Shown here piece by piece: positions 1-6,262 of a stretch of DNA of 10,320 nucleotides. The notes beneath the pieces were generated by a model. The model did no database searches. It was not told the origin of the DNA and saw only the letters and a list, made by a program, of their open reading frames with translations. The stretch's first letter is position 1, and each line of letters begins with the position of its first letter. Position numbers and translations under genes: made by a program. Source of the stretch: Candidatus Gastranaerophilales bacterium (lineage in GTDB: Bacteria; Cyanobacteriota; Vampirovibrionia; Gastranaerophilales; Gastranaerophilaceae); assembly GCA_947628355.1 (NCBI GenBank), contig CANQZO010000055.1, forward strand, positions 1 to 10,320. The letters run 5' to 3'.

Positions 1-220
1 CAAAGCCGGAACCTCTGCCTATAATTTTTTCTACCTCAACACGTGCATCTTTTAATGTTACGCCCATTGTTTTTAATGTTTTTGCCGCAACACCGGTGCC
101 TTCTCCGATTAATCCTAACAGCACCTGCTCCGTACCTACAAAATTATGACCCAGTCTTCTTGCTTCTTCTTGTGCAAGCATTATTACTTTTATAGCCTTT
201 TCGGTAAAACGTTCAAACAT
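1..220 (-). CDS. clpC: ClpC, ATP-dependent Clp protease ATPase subunit (N-terminal part only)
   Basis: Only the first 73 codons are inside the window; the gene continues beyond base 1. The product is the Hsp100/AAA+ unfoldase that feeds proteins to the ClpP peptidase in the cytoplasm. What is visible is the first repeat of the Clp N-domain, which binds adaptors and substrates. It opens with MFERFTEKAIKVIMLAQEEA and continues through GHNFVGTEQVLLGLIGEGTG (residues 24-43), almost word for word the cyanobacterial and chloroplast ClpC sequence, and a main reason for placing the organism near Cyanobacteria. The start at 220 is supported by AGGAG at 231-235, ten bases upstream. It lies 68 bases downstream of the TPR operon on the same strand, and a promoter candidate of its own fits in that gap. 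The ATPase modules cannot be checked here. Confidence 0.95.
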   Translation of the reverse strand, partial: MFERFTEKAIKVIMLAQEEARRLGHNFVGTEQVLLGLIGEGTGVAAKTLKTMGVTLKDARVEVEKIIGRGSGF

Positions 221-244
221 TGCTTTACTTCTCCTAATAAGACT

Positions 245-273
245 CTTATATAATTATTTTACACCATAATCAA
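245..273 (-). promoter_or_regulatory. Candidate promoter for clpC
   Basis: On the minus strand, TTGATT (268-273) and TATAAG (245-250) are separated by 17 bases. The predicted start point near 238 leaves a leader of about 18 bases carrying the AGGAG ribosome site. Reading-through from the TPR operon is also possible because no terminator is visible between 221 and 288. The region is AT-rich, so chance matches are common. Confidence 0.4.
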
Positions 274-288
274 AATTATACAATCGCT

Positions 289-906
289 TTATTGTAATTC
301 TTCCAGTTTTATTTTTGCGGGGTTATAGTCTTGTGATACTTTAAGTGCTTTTTGATATTCTTCTTTTGCTTTTTCTTTGCTGTTTATTTTTTCATATATC
401 ATCCCGTATATATAGTGTGTTTCGGGATCTTTATATGAAATTAATAAACTTTGTTCTATATATTTTTTTGCTCTTGAAAAATCGTTATTGTTTAGCAGAA
501 CTCTTGCCGTGTATTTATATATTTCACGATTGAACTTCTCTAAATATTTAATTTTGCTTATTATTTTTTCTATAATCTCTTTTTGACGATACTTAAACAA
601 CATCTCTAAATCCTGCTCATAATAATTTCTTATTTGAAAATATGTAGGTGTTATATTGGTGATACCGTCATTTATTATATTTATTAAACATAATAACCAG
701 TTAACCGCAGAAGATGAACCTTTTATTAAGGTTAAAATTACTTTTGCTTCATTTAATTCGCCTGTAAGAAATTTTACATAAGCACATCCGTAAAGGTTTT
801 CAGCTTTATTAAAATATTCAAGCGCTGTTTCCGGATCTGTATTTTTTAGGGCTGTTTTTGCTTGAGTATTATAAATCTTTTCCGCTTCTAATGCTTTTTC
901 GTTCAT
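289..906 (-). CDS. TPR-repeat protein, cytosolic, second gene of a coupled TPR pair
   Basis: A 205-residue protein that I recognise only as a tetratricopeptide-repeat protein; such folds bind other proteins and give no enzymatic activity by themselves. Two good repeats fill the C-terminal third: about residues 128-160 (RVLLNNNDFSRAKKYIEQSL) and 162-195, with the classic GMIYEKINSKEKAKEEYQKA wording. The N-terminal part (8-60) has degenerate repeats (ETALEYFNKAENLYG). There is no signal peptide or membrane segment, so the protein should be cytosolic. Its ATG overlaps the stop of the upstream TPR gene by one base (TAATG), which implies translational coupling, and there is no separate Shine-Dalgarno sequence of note. 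Its partner carries a signal peptide, so the two would sit on opposite sides of the membrane unless that signal stays uncleaved. Function is unknown. Confidence 0.85.
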   Translation of the reverse strand: MNEKALEAEKIYNTQAKTALKNTDPETALEYFNKAENLYGCAYVKFLTGELNEAKVILTLIKGSSSAVNWLLCLINIINDGITNITPTYFQIRNYYEQDLEMLFKYRQKEIIEKIISKIKYLEKFNREIYKYTARVLLNNNDFSRAKKYIEQSLLISYKDPETHYIYGMIYEKINSKEKAKEEYQKALKVSQDYNPAKIKLEELQ

Positions 907-1487
907 TATACTTTATTAGATGAATTAATTTCGTTTTGCTTCATTTTCACGCGTTCCTGCATAATGAAATCTCTTGCGCTGGGATGAATATTATTTGAAT
1001 ATGCACCTTTTATAAGTTTATCAATTTCAACATCAGCTTCTTTTTTAGGTGCTTCTTCTTTTTTTGTGTTGTATTCAACCATAAATGCAACCGGATCGGC
1101 CTTTAATTTTTTTATTTCGTCATATGTAAATTCTTTATATTTACATTTTTCGTTATTTTCCATACACAATTGAGCTTGTATTGCATAAGAAGTTAATATT
1201 GGCACGGTATTTAGTTCAATAGTTTTGTTAAATGCTTCATGAGCTTCATCCGTCATTGCTATTTTCATATAGGAACTTCCTAAGTAATACCAAGCTACTG
1301 CGCTTGTTTCATCTTTTTCGGTAAATTCTTTTAAGTCGGATATACATCCGATATAATTTTTTTGTTTATATTTGCTTATTGCGCCTTTAATTATTTTATT
1401 ATCGCTATCCGAGGCACATACTTGTGCTGCAATGCCGAACACTCCTGTAATTGATAATATTAGCAATGCCAATAAGATTTTTTTCAT
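906..1487 (-). CDS. Exported TPR-repeat protein, first gene of a coupled TPR pair
   Basis: A 193-residue protein with a Sec signal peptide: basic MKK, a hydrophobic core at residues 4-20 and a plausible cleavage site after VCA (residues 23-25). C24 does not sit in a proper lipobox, so lipidation is unlikely. The mature part contains about two TPR repeats (28-60 and 62-94; AWYYLGSSYMKIAMTDEAHE). A paired-cysteine stretch follows (C108, C115), then a Lys/Glu-rich linker near 142-152 and a basic tail. It probably works in the periplasm or anchored at the inner membrane as a protein-binding scaffold. AGAGGA lies about seven bases before the ATG. It is the first gene of an operon with the 205-aa TPR gene and possibly clpC. 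I cannot assign a partner or pathway. Confidence 0.85.
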   Translation of the reverse strand: MKKILLALLILSITGVFGIAAQVCASDSDNKIIKGAISKYKQKNYIGCISDLKEFTEKDETSAVAWYYLGSSYMKIAMTDEAHEAFNKTIELNTVPILTSYAIQAQLCMENNEKCKYKEFTYDEIKKLKADPVAFMVEYNTKKEEAPKKEADVEIDKLIKGAYSNNIHPSARDFIMQERVKMKQNEINSSNKV

Positions 1488-1530
1488 ATATTATCCTCTT
1501 AAAATAACTGATTTTTTACCAAAATTACCT

Positions 1531-1558
1531 AATATAAATTATATACCCATTTTTTCAA
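1531..1558 (-). promoter_or_regulatory. Candidate promoter for the TPR operon
   Basis: Minus-strand TTGAAA (1553-1558), a 16-base spacer and TATATT (1531-1536). A second -10-like TATAAT lies inside the spacer (minus strand, about 1539-1544). The leader would be about 40 bases. In a stretch this AT-rich the call is tentative. Confidence 0.35.
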
Positions 1559-1560
1559 AA

Positions 1561-1643
1561 AATATAGTATTATACATTTCTTATATGAAATCTTTTATTT
1601 TTTTTCATATTTTTAATGTAATTATTTCAATAAATACTATATT
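1561..1643. repeat. Nested dyads in the divergent region upstream of the HTH regulator
   Basis: An 11-base perfect inverted repeat (AATATAGTATT at 1561-1571 and AATACTATATT at 1633-1643) brackets a second dyad, ATATGAAA (1583-1590) and TTTCATAT (1603-1610). A short ATTTC/GAAAT dyad also occurs at 1576-1591. They fill the 235-base gap between the TPR operon and the small HTH gene, where I see no other gene. They could be regulator-binding sites or simply reflect very AT-rich sequence. Confidence 0.4.
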
Positions 1644-1648
1644 AATAT

Positions 1649-1666
1649 TTGTAACAAAGTTATAAT
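1649..1666 (+). promoter_or_regulatory. Candidate -10 element and overlapping operator-like dyad for the HTH gene
   Basis: TATAAT at 1661-1666 has no convincing -35 box, but it overlaps an imperfect dyad, TTGTAAC (1649-1655) and GTTATAA (1659-1665), with one mismatch. A start near 1673 would give a leader of about 50 bases. A second TATAAT at 1706-1711 lies too close to the ATG to leave room for the ribosome site. Autoregulation through the dyad is an inference from the usual habit of Cro/C1 proteins. Confidence 0.3.
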
Positions 1667-1722
1667 GTAATATGTAATTGTTGAGTAAACATTTTGTTTA
1701 ATGATTATAATTCGGAGGGGCA

Positions 1723-1953
1723 ATGAAAATTAAAATTAAGGAGACGGTTAAGGCTAAAAAAGGCTGGAGTTTGTATAAACTTGCACAAGTGCTTGATTTG
1801 CCGCAGCAGACTGTTTATTCATGGGCTAACGGCAGAACCCAGCCCAGTTATGAAAATATGGACAGATTATGCGAAACTATTTGCTGCAGTGTCGGTGATT
1901 TATTTGAAGCTGAGCCTGTTCAACAAAAACTTAACCTCGCGGTTAATCAATAG
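1723..1953 (+). CDS. Small Cro/C1-type (XRE family) helix-turn-helix transcriptional regulator
   Basis: A 76-residue protein that is almost entirely one HTH_XRE domain. Helix 2 is SLYKLAQVLDLP (about 16-27) and the recognition helix is QQTVYSWANGRTQP (28-41). The closing helices end in VGDLFEAE, typical of the compact Cro/C1 class. There is no sensor or oligomerisation domain, so it probably binds DNA as a dimer at a short dyad; candidate sites lie just upstream. GGAGG at 1714-1718 fixes the start with a short four-base spacing. The gene is divergent from the TPR operon and overlaps the 3' end of tlyA by 11 bases tail to tail. Targets are unknown; the TPR operon and its own promoter are the simplest candidates. 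No toxin-like partner or phage gene is visible beside it. Confidence 0.85.
   Translation: MKIKIKETVKAKKGWSLYKLAQVLDLPQQTVYSWANGRTQPSYENMDRLCETICCSVGDLFEAEPVQQKLNLAVNQ
1921..1946 (-). terminator. Rho-independent terminator of the tatD-tlyA operon, inside the HTH gene
   Basis: Read on the minus strand, TTAACC-GCGA-GGTTAA (1946-1931) forms a perfect six-pair stem closed by a GNRA-type tetraloop. It is followed by GTTTTTGTTG. The tlyA stop codon (1943-1945) lies in the 5' arm. The stem is short and AT-containing, so termination may be partial. On the plus strand the same hairpin has no T-run after it. Confidence 0.5.
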
Positions 1954-2761
1954 CATTTAATTCCCTGTGTGCGTCTTGAACTGTTTTTATGACGCTAATT
2001 TCCCTGTTTACCTTTTCGGTAGTTAAATATATTAAATATTCTATATTGCCTTTTTGTCCTTTTACGGGTGAAAAGGTTAAATCTTTTGTGTATAATCCTT
2101 TCTTTGCACATTCTTCCATTACTTTATTTATTACTTGAATGTGAATTTCTTTTTCTCTTACTATGCCGTTTTTGCCAACCTGCTCTTTCCCCGCTTCAAA
2201 TTGAGGCTTTATTAATGATACTATTTCTAACTTGTCATTTTTACCAAGTTTTATTATATTTTCTATTACTCTTATTATTGATATGAATGATAAATCCATT
2301 GTTATAAACTCGGCATACTCATCATTATCATCATAGATATCATTTTCCGAGCAGTTTTTTATATTAACTTTTTCTATTACTTTTACTCTCTCGTCGGTTC
2401 TCAGCTTCCATGCCAATTGACCGTAGCCTACATCTACGCTGTATACCTTTTTTGCTCCGTTTTGAAGCATGCAGTCCGTAAATCCGCCTGTTGAAGCTCC
2501 TGCATCCAAGCATATTTTACAGTTTAAATCAATATTAAATTCTTTAATTGCTTTTTCCAGCTTGTATCCTCCGCGAGATACGTATGGCATTGTTTTTATT
2601 TCTATTGTTGTATTTTCTTTTAATTCAAGCATATACCCCGATTTTGTTATTGTTTCGCCGTTTATTTTTACATCGCCCGCCATTATTGCAGCTTGAGCTT
2701 TACTTTTTGTTTCAAAAAAGCCCTTTTCAGTCAGAATTTTATCAAGTCTTTCTTTTGTCAT
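1943..2761 (-). CDS. tlyA: TlyA family rRNA (cytidine-2'-O)-methyltransferase
   Basis: A 272-residue protein of normal length for the family. An S4 RNA-binding domain spans about residues 1-60 (RLDKILTEKGFFETKSKAQA). The FtsJ/RrmJ-type Rossmann methyltransferase follows from SRGGYKL (62-68). SAM-binding motif I is LDAGASTGGFTD (85-96). The K-D-K-E catalytic set of 2'-O-methyltransferases can be placed at K67, D156 (MDLSFIS), K185 (LIKPQFE) and E241 (GNIEYL). Characterised members methylate cytidines in 16S and/or 23S rRNA and, in some bacteria, determine capreomycin sensitivity; older annotations say 'hemolysin A'. Its ATG overlaps the stop of tatD by one base (TAATG), so it should be coupled to tatD. 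The 3' end overlaps the convergent HTH gene by 11 bases. Whether it modifies one or both rRNAs cannot be told from sequence. Confidence 0.93.
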   Translation of the reverse strand: MTKERLDKILTEKGFFETKSKAQAAIMAGDVKINGETITKSGYMLELKENTTIEIKTMPYVSRGGYKLEKAIKEFNIDLNCKICLDAGASTGGFTDCMLQNGAKKVYSVDVGYGQLAWKLRTDERVKVIEKVNIKNCSENDIYDDNDEYAEFITMDLSFISIIRVIENIIKLGKNDKLEIVSLIKPQFEAGKEQVGKNGIVREKEIHIQVINKVMEECAKKGLYTKDLTFSPVKGQKGNIEYLIYLTTEKVNREISVIKTVQDAHRELNAID

Positions 2762-3516
2762 TAAAAATTAAATATCCTTTTTGCGTTTTTGGTTGTTTGT
2801 TCTTTTACTTTTTCAACATCTATATTTCTAATGTTCGCTATTTCCTGTGCGATGTATTTTAAATAAGCGGGAGAGTTTAATTTTCCCCGAAAAGGTACAG
2901 GCGTAAGATATGGTGCATCCGTTTCAAGAAGTATCCGCTCAAGCGGGATTATTTTTGCCGTTTCTTTTAAATCTTTTGCGTTTTTAAAGGTTATTACTCC
3001 GCCTATTGCTATATAATAGCCTTTTTCTATACATCTTTTTGCAAATTCACAGCTGCCCGAAAAACAGTGAAAAACAACGGTTTGTAAATCATAATCCTGC
3101 AATATATTAAATGTATCTTCATGAGCTTCTCTATCGTGTATTAAAACAGGCTGTCTTACTTCTTGAGCAAGCTCTAATTGTTTTCGCAAAACAGTTTTTT
3201 GCAGTTCTTTTGTTTCGGTTTCCCAATAATAATCCAGTCCGATTTCGCCTATGGCAATGATTTTTTTATTAATTGCCAATTTTTTTAATGTTTCTTCTGC
3301 TTTATCATTGTATGTTTTAGCTTCAGACGGGTGTACGCCTAATGCGGCATATAGCATTTCATATTTACCGCTCAAGTCTAAAATTTTATCAAATGTTGAC
3401 GGCTCAACCCCGGGGATTATTACTTTTTCTATTTCATTTTCCCTTAATTCTTTTAAAAATCCGTCAAAATTTATTTGATATTCTTCAAAATCTATATGTG
3501 AATGTGTATCTATCAT
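2761..3516 (-). CDS. tatD: TatD family metal-dependent deoxyribonuclease
   Basis: A 251-residue TIM-barrel hydrolase with every metal ligand of the family in place: H5 and H7 (MIDTHSHIDF), E91 (IGEIGLDYYW), H127 (PVLIHDREA), H150 (VVFHCFSG) and D200 (LLETDAPYL). TatD/YcfH proteins are cytoplasmic, divalent-metal-dependent 3'-5' DNases linked to DNA repair and quality control. The open frame runs upstream to 3624, but I place the start at 3516. There the conserved MIDTHSH begins, the extra 36 residues look hydrophobic and non-homologous, and the longer form would overlap the divergent gene at 3587. The ribosome site is weak (GTAAAG). It is first in an operon with tlyA. The wording GEIGLDYYW and LETDAPYLTP is typical, so the family is certain; the physiological substrate is not. 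Confidence 0.94.
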   Translation of the reverse strand: MIDTHSHIDFEEYQINFDGFLKELRENEIEKVIIPGVEPSTFDKILDLSGKYEMLYAALGVHPSEAKTYNDKAEETLKKLAINKKIIAIGEIGLDYYWETETKELQKTVLRKQLELAQEVRQPVLIHDREAHEDTFNILQDYDLQTVVFHCFSGSCEFAKRCIEKGYYIAIGGVITFKNAKDLKETAKIIPLERILLETDAPYLTPVPFRGKLNSPAYLKYIAQEIANIRNIDVEKVKEQTTKNAKRIFNF

Positions 3517-3551
3517 AACTTTACTATAACAAAAAAAATTTTTATGTGATT

Positions 3552-3560
3552 TGATATATA
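3552..3560 (+). promoter_or_regulatory. Candidate extended -10 promoter for the 227-aa membrane protein
   Basis: TG-A-TATATA (3552-3560) resembles an extended -10 element, without a recognisable -35. The start would fall near 3567, leaving about 20 bases to the ATG with only a weak GGA as ribosome site. The divergent tatD promoter must lie in the same 70-base gap but I could not choose one. Confidence 0.25.
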
Positions 3561-3586
3561 TGAAAAGTTTTGGAAAAATATAAAAA

Positions 3587-4270
3587 ATGGAAATCACTGC
3601 ATTAATAAATAAGCCGCAAAGCAATATTAAAACGAATAAAAAACGGGTAACTGCAGCCTCGATTGCAGGAAGTGCATTAGGAATAGGCGCGGCAGTCGCA
3701 GGTGTTTATGCTTTGGCAAAAAAACGCAATCCTATGACTACACTTAAAAATTTAACATACGAGGAGGGTGATGTTCTTTTAATCGGTGCAGGTTCGGTTT
3801 TGGGCGGGTTAACAGGCGGTTTATTGGCTGATAAAAATAAAAACAATAAAACACTTAAACTCCGTGAGGCTTCTCAGCAATTTGTAGGGAATATGGTTTT
3901 CCCTATTTCCATTCTGGCGGGAGCCAACAAACTTCTTAATAAATTTGTTATTAAATCTGTTGAAAATCTTTCCGCGCGCGATATGGTTATTAAAACCGTC
4001 GTTTGTATTGCCTCGCTGGTTGGCGGTATGGAACTCGGCAATGCCGTTATGAACAGGGTTAACAATAAAATTTTTAAAGAAGAAATTAAACATGATGTCC
4101 ATGCGGAAGATTACTTAGTACATGCTGATGATTTGTGTTTGACTGCTAATATGGTTTTAAAAGATTTTAAACAAATTTCTGCAATTACTTCAAAAATTCT
4201 TCCTTTAACTTTTATTGTGGCCGGCTCTAAAACAGGAATGCAGCAGTCTGAAAAGAGTATTAATTTATAA
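3587..4270 (+). CDS. Unrecognised 227-aa glycine-rich multi-pass membrane protein with a His/Asp cluster
   Basis: I do not recognise a named family. The polar, Lys-rich N-terminus (1-22) is followed by about five hydrophobic, small-residue-rich segments: 23-44 (AASIAGSALGIGAAVAGVYA), 63-81 (LLIGAGSVLGGLTGGLLA), 99-114, 136-154 and 198-213. The first two have GxxxG/glycine-zipper spacing, suited to tight helix packing. Between the fourth and fifth lies an unusual acidic/histidine stretch at 168-182, with H169, H172, E174, D175, H179, D181 and D182 (DYLVHADD). It could bind a metal or form a protein contact; that is inference. The last segment ends in LTFIVAGSKTGMQQ. Codon use and base composition match the neighbours. 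The gene stands alone between two minus-strand operons and overlaps hemW by 11 bases at its 3' end. It is a real gene by length, hydrophobic pattern and intergenic fit; I suspect it is lineage-specific. Confidence 0.75.
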   Translation: MEITALINKPQSNIKTNKKRVTAASIAGSALGIGAAVAGVYALAKKRNPMTTLKNLTYEEGDVLLIGAGSVLGGLTGGLLADKNKNNKTLKLREASQQFVGNMVFPISILAGANKLLNKFVIKSVENLSARDMVIKTVVCIASLVGGMELGNAVMNRVNNKIFKEEIKHDVHAEDYLVHADDLCLTANMVLKDFKQISAITSKILPLTFIVAGSKTGMQQSEKSINL

Positions 4271-5348
4271 ACTCGCACATTACTTCGTTACTTAAAAGTA
4301 TTCCTTTTTTTGTAAGTTTAACAGTGCCGTTTTCAGCAGTTAATAAATTTAATTTTTTATATTTGTTAAGTATAACAGAGTATTTTTTCTCAAAATTAAT
4401 ATTATATTTTTTGTTTATATTATCAATATTTATGCCGTTATTAAGCCTTAAAGCCAGTATTATTTCTTCCTCCAGCTTTTGTTGGGCGGTTAAGACAGTT
4501 TCTTCTTCCCTGTCAAGCGGATTAGCAATATATTTTTTTAAATCTGATTGATTTTTATATCTTATATCGCCGATATATCCCGAGGCGTTAATGCCGAAGC
4601 CGTAATAGTTTTTATTTTGCCAGTAGCATAAATTATGTCGCGAGGCAAAGCCTTTTTTAGCGAAATTACTTATTTCATAATGTTCAAATCCTTGTTCTGC
4701 AAGAGTATTACAAATATATAAAAACATTTTTTCCTGCAAGGTGTCATCGGGGAGGTTATCAGGCGGATTTTTCCCGAAGTATGAGTTTTTTTCAATTTTT
4801 AATCCGTATGTTGAAATATGAGTTATATCAAGTTCAATTGCTTTTTTTATATCACTTTTCAAGTCAGAAAGATTTTGATTGGGCAGTCCGTAGATTAAAT
4901 CAATGCTGATATTGCTAAAACCTATATTTTTTAAATTATTTAATGCTTTATAAATTGTTTTTTCGTTATGTAATCTGCCGATTTCATTAAGTATTTTTCC
5001 GTTAAAAGTCTGAACCCCTAAAGAAATTCTGTTAATTCCGAGTTGTTTAAAATGTTTGAATTTATTTTCGTCAACGGTTTCAGGGTTTGCTTCAATAGTT
5101 ATTTCGGCATTGTCAGCCGGTTTAAAAAGAGACAGTATTTTCTCCATATCTCTTCCGTCTAATAAAGACGGTGTTCCGCCGCCTATATACAGAGTTTTTA
5201 ATTCCTCATTTTCATACTGTTCTTTTATTTGAACAATTAGTGAACTTATATATTCATCTTTTAACTGAATATCTGCCCCCGATACAAAGTCACAGTATCG
5301 GCATTTTCTTATGCAAAAAGGAATATGAATATAAGCGTGGTTGGTCAT
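4260..5348 (-). CDS. hemW: HemW, radical SAM heme chaperone
   Basis: A 362-residue radical SAM protein of the HemN/HemW group. The 4Fe-4S motif is C12-x3-C16-x2-C19 in HIPFCIRKCRYCDF. The fourth cysteine that marks true oxygen-independent coproporphyrinogen oxidase (HemN) is replaced by F21, which points to HemW. Further landmarks are YIGGGTPSLL (54-63), the SAM-contacting EANPET (86-91), GINRISLGVQTFN (104-116), and HYEISNFAKKGFASRHNLCYW (223-243 region), followed by a HemN_C domain. HemW binds heme and delivers it to membrane haem proteins; many databases still call it coproporphyrinogen III oxidase-like. Its ATG overlaps the stop of the upstream SGNH gene by four bases (ATGA), so it is translationally coupled, and it is last in the operon. 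The 3' end overlaps the convergent 227-aa gene by 11 bases. Confidence 0.92.
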   Translation of the reverse strand: MTNHAYIHIPFCIRKCRYCDFVSGADIQLKDEYISSLIVQIKEQYENEELKTLYIGGGTPSLLDGRDMEKILSLFKPADNAEITIEANPETVDENKFKHFKQLGINRISLGVQTFNGKILNEIGRLHNEKTIYKALNNLKNIGFSNISIDLIYGLPNQNLSDLKSDIKKAIELDITHISTYGLKIEKNSYFGKNPPDNLPDDTLQEKMFLYICNTLAEQGFEHYEISNFAKKGFASRHNLCYWQNKNYYGFGINASGYIGDIRYKNQSDLKKYIANPLDREEETVLTAQQKLEEEIILALRLNNGINIDNINKKYNINFEKKYSVILNKYKKLNLLTAENGTVKLTKKGILLSNEVMCEFIN

Positions 5349-6253
5349 GGCTGTAATTCGGGATTAATTAAAACTTCTTTATCTTTTATAATCAATACTT
5401 TTTTATTTAAAAATTCTTCCACCATCAGCGGAATTGCTTTTGTTCCAAGATGATAGCCGTCAACATAGTATTGAGTTTTTGTATTTAATTTATCATCAAC
5501 GAGTTTATTAAAAATGGAACAAAATACAAATCCATTTTTGTGTGATAATTCTTCAAGTTTTTCATTAAATATTTTTGTTGCAAGATTTCTGTCATGTTCG
5601 CTTCCGATACTCGGAAGTAAAAAATCTTTAGGTACAGAGTCATTTTGAGATGCAACAGGCCCCCAAGTAATTACTTTCATCTCTTCATTTTGAAGCATTT
5701 TTATGTATTCAAGGTAGTTTTTTAATATAGCTTCAATTTCATCATTCATTGATTGAAGATTGAATTCACCGTTTTCATCTTTTTCAACACGTTTAAATAA
5801 ATGCACTCTTATATCAATTTCACCGAAGGATAAAACAACAATATCACCCTTTTTTATATAACTGTTCTTAATCAGAAATTTAGTCTTATTTAAAGTATTG
5901 GTTGTTGAATTTTCTTTCATTGAATTATATGCAAGGACAGCGCCTAAATGGTAATTTTTAAATGCAGGCATTGATTGGCAGCCTGTTGTGATACCATACT
6001 TCAATTTTTTATAAGACAAAAAATCCTGCCCCGAGAAGAAAACGCTGTGACTGTCGCCTATAACAAAAATAGTTCCTGCCTTTACTTTTGTTACTTCTTG
6101 ATTGGTTAGTTCATTTACCGTTTTTAAAAGATGAAAGTCTGACAGCTTATTGCATTTTCCCCAGTTGTTAAAAGAAGTAAACTTAAATTTTATTCCGAGA
6201 AAATTAATAAATAATCTGTTTCTGACTCGTTCAAACTTAAAAAGATTTATCAT
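5345..6253 (-). CDS. SGNH/GDSL-type hydrolase-like protein with a glycan-cluster N-terminal motif
   Basis: A 302-residue protein with the layout of an SGNH hydrolase. Block I is FVIGDSHSVFF (63-73), with nucleophile candidate S68. A middle block, VVLSFGEIDIRVHLFKR (139-155), takes the place of the usual GxND. A WGPVAS strand (197-202) follows, and a C-terminal D265-x2-H268 (YVDGYHLGTKA) would complete the triad. The N-terminus contains RLFINFLGIKFKF (13-25). This resembles the short 'LGIKI' motif I know from the ends of proteins in capsule and surface-polysaccharide clusters. There is no signal peptide or membrane helix. A role in adding or removing acyl groups on a surface glycan is plausible but inferred; no glycosyltransferase is nearby. 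It sits nine bases after the 78-aa membrane protein gene and overlaps hemW by four bases. The start at 6253 follows only a weak ribosome site. Confidence 0.75.
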   Translation of the reverse strand: MINLFKFERVRNRLFINFLGIKFKFTSFNNWGKCNKLSDFHLLKTVNELTNQEVTKVKAGTIFVIGDSHSVFFSGQDFLSYKKLKYGITTGCQSMPAFKNYHLGAVLAYNSMKENSTTNTLNKTKFLIKNSYIKKGDIVVLSFGEIDIRVHLFKRVEKDENGEFNLQSMNDEIEAILKNYLEYIKMLQNEEMKVITWGPVASQNDSVPKDFLLPSIGSEHDRNLATKIFNEKLEELSHKNGFVFCSIFNKLVDDKLNTKTQYYVDGYHLGTKAIPLMVEEFLNKKVLIIKDKEVLINPELQP

Positions 6254-6262
6254 CTGCCAATT

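Noticed and set aside
1372..1665. Open plus-strand frame of 97 codons, with a 26-residue hydrophobic tail peptide from 1585 that looks like a small membrane toxin.
   Set aside because: Most of it is the shadow of the exported TPR gene. The 1585 ATG has no ribosome site, and AT-rich DNA automatically encodes Phe/Ile-rich peptides.
1681..1711. TTGAGT-19-TATAAT promoter immediately before the HTH gene.
   Set aside because: The spacer is too long, and transcription would start inside or after the GGAGG ribosome site.
1723..1953. HTH gene as antitoxin of a toxin-antitoxin pair or as a prophage repressor.
   Set aside because: No toxin, integrase or phage gene is adjacent; both flanks are housekeeping or TPR genes.
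3517..3624. 36-residue N-terminal extension of TatD, possibly a signal or membrane segment.
   Set aside because: The conserved MIDTHSH start is at 3516, TatD proteins are cytosolic, and the extension would overlap the divergent gene at 3587.
3821..4102. Minus-strand frames of 63-93 codons opposite the 227-aa membrane protein.
   Set aside because: They lie inside a plus-strand gene with clear helix periodicity, have no ribosome site and resemble no family.
4287..4313. Possible terminator after the 227-aa gene (TACTT/AAGTA followed by T7).
   Set aside because: The loop would be only two bases and the stem five pairs, so it cannot form a stable terminator; the T-run encodes part of HemW.
4260..5348. 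HemN (oxygen-independent coproporphyrinogen III oxidase).
   Set aside because: The fourth cysteine of the HemN motif is F21, and the RHNLCYW region is HemW-like.
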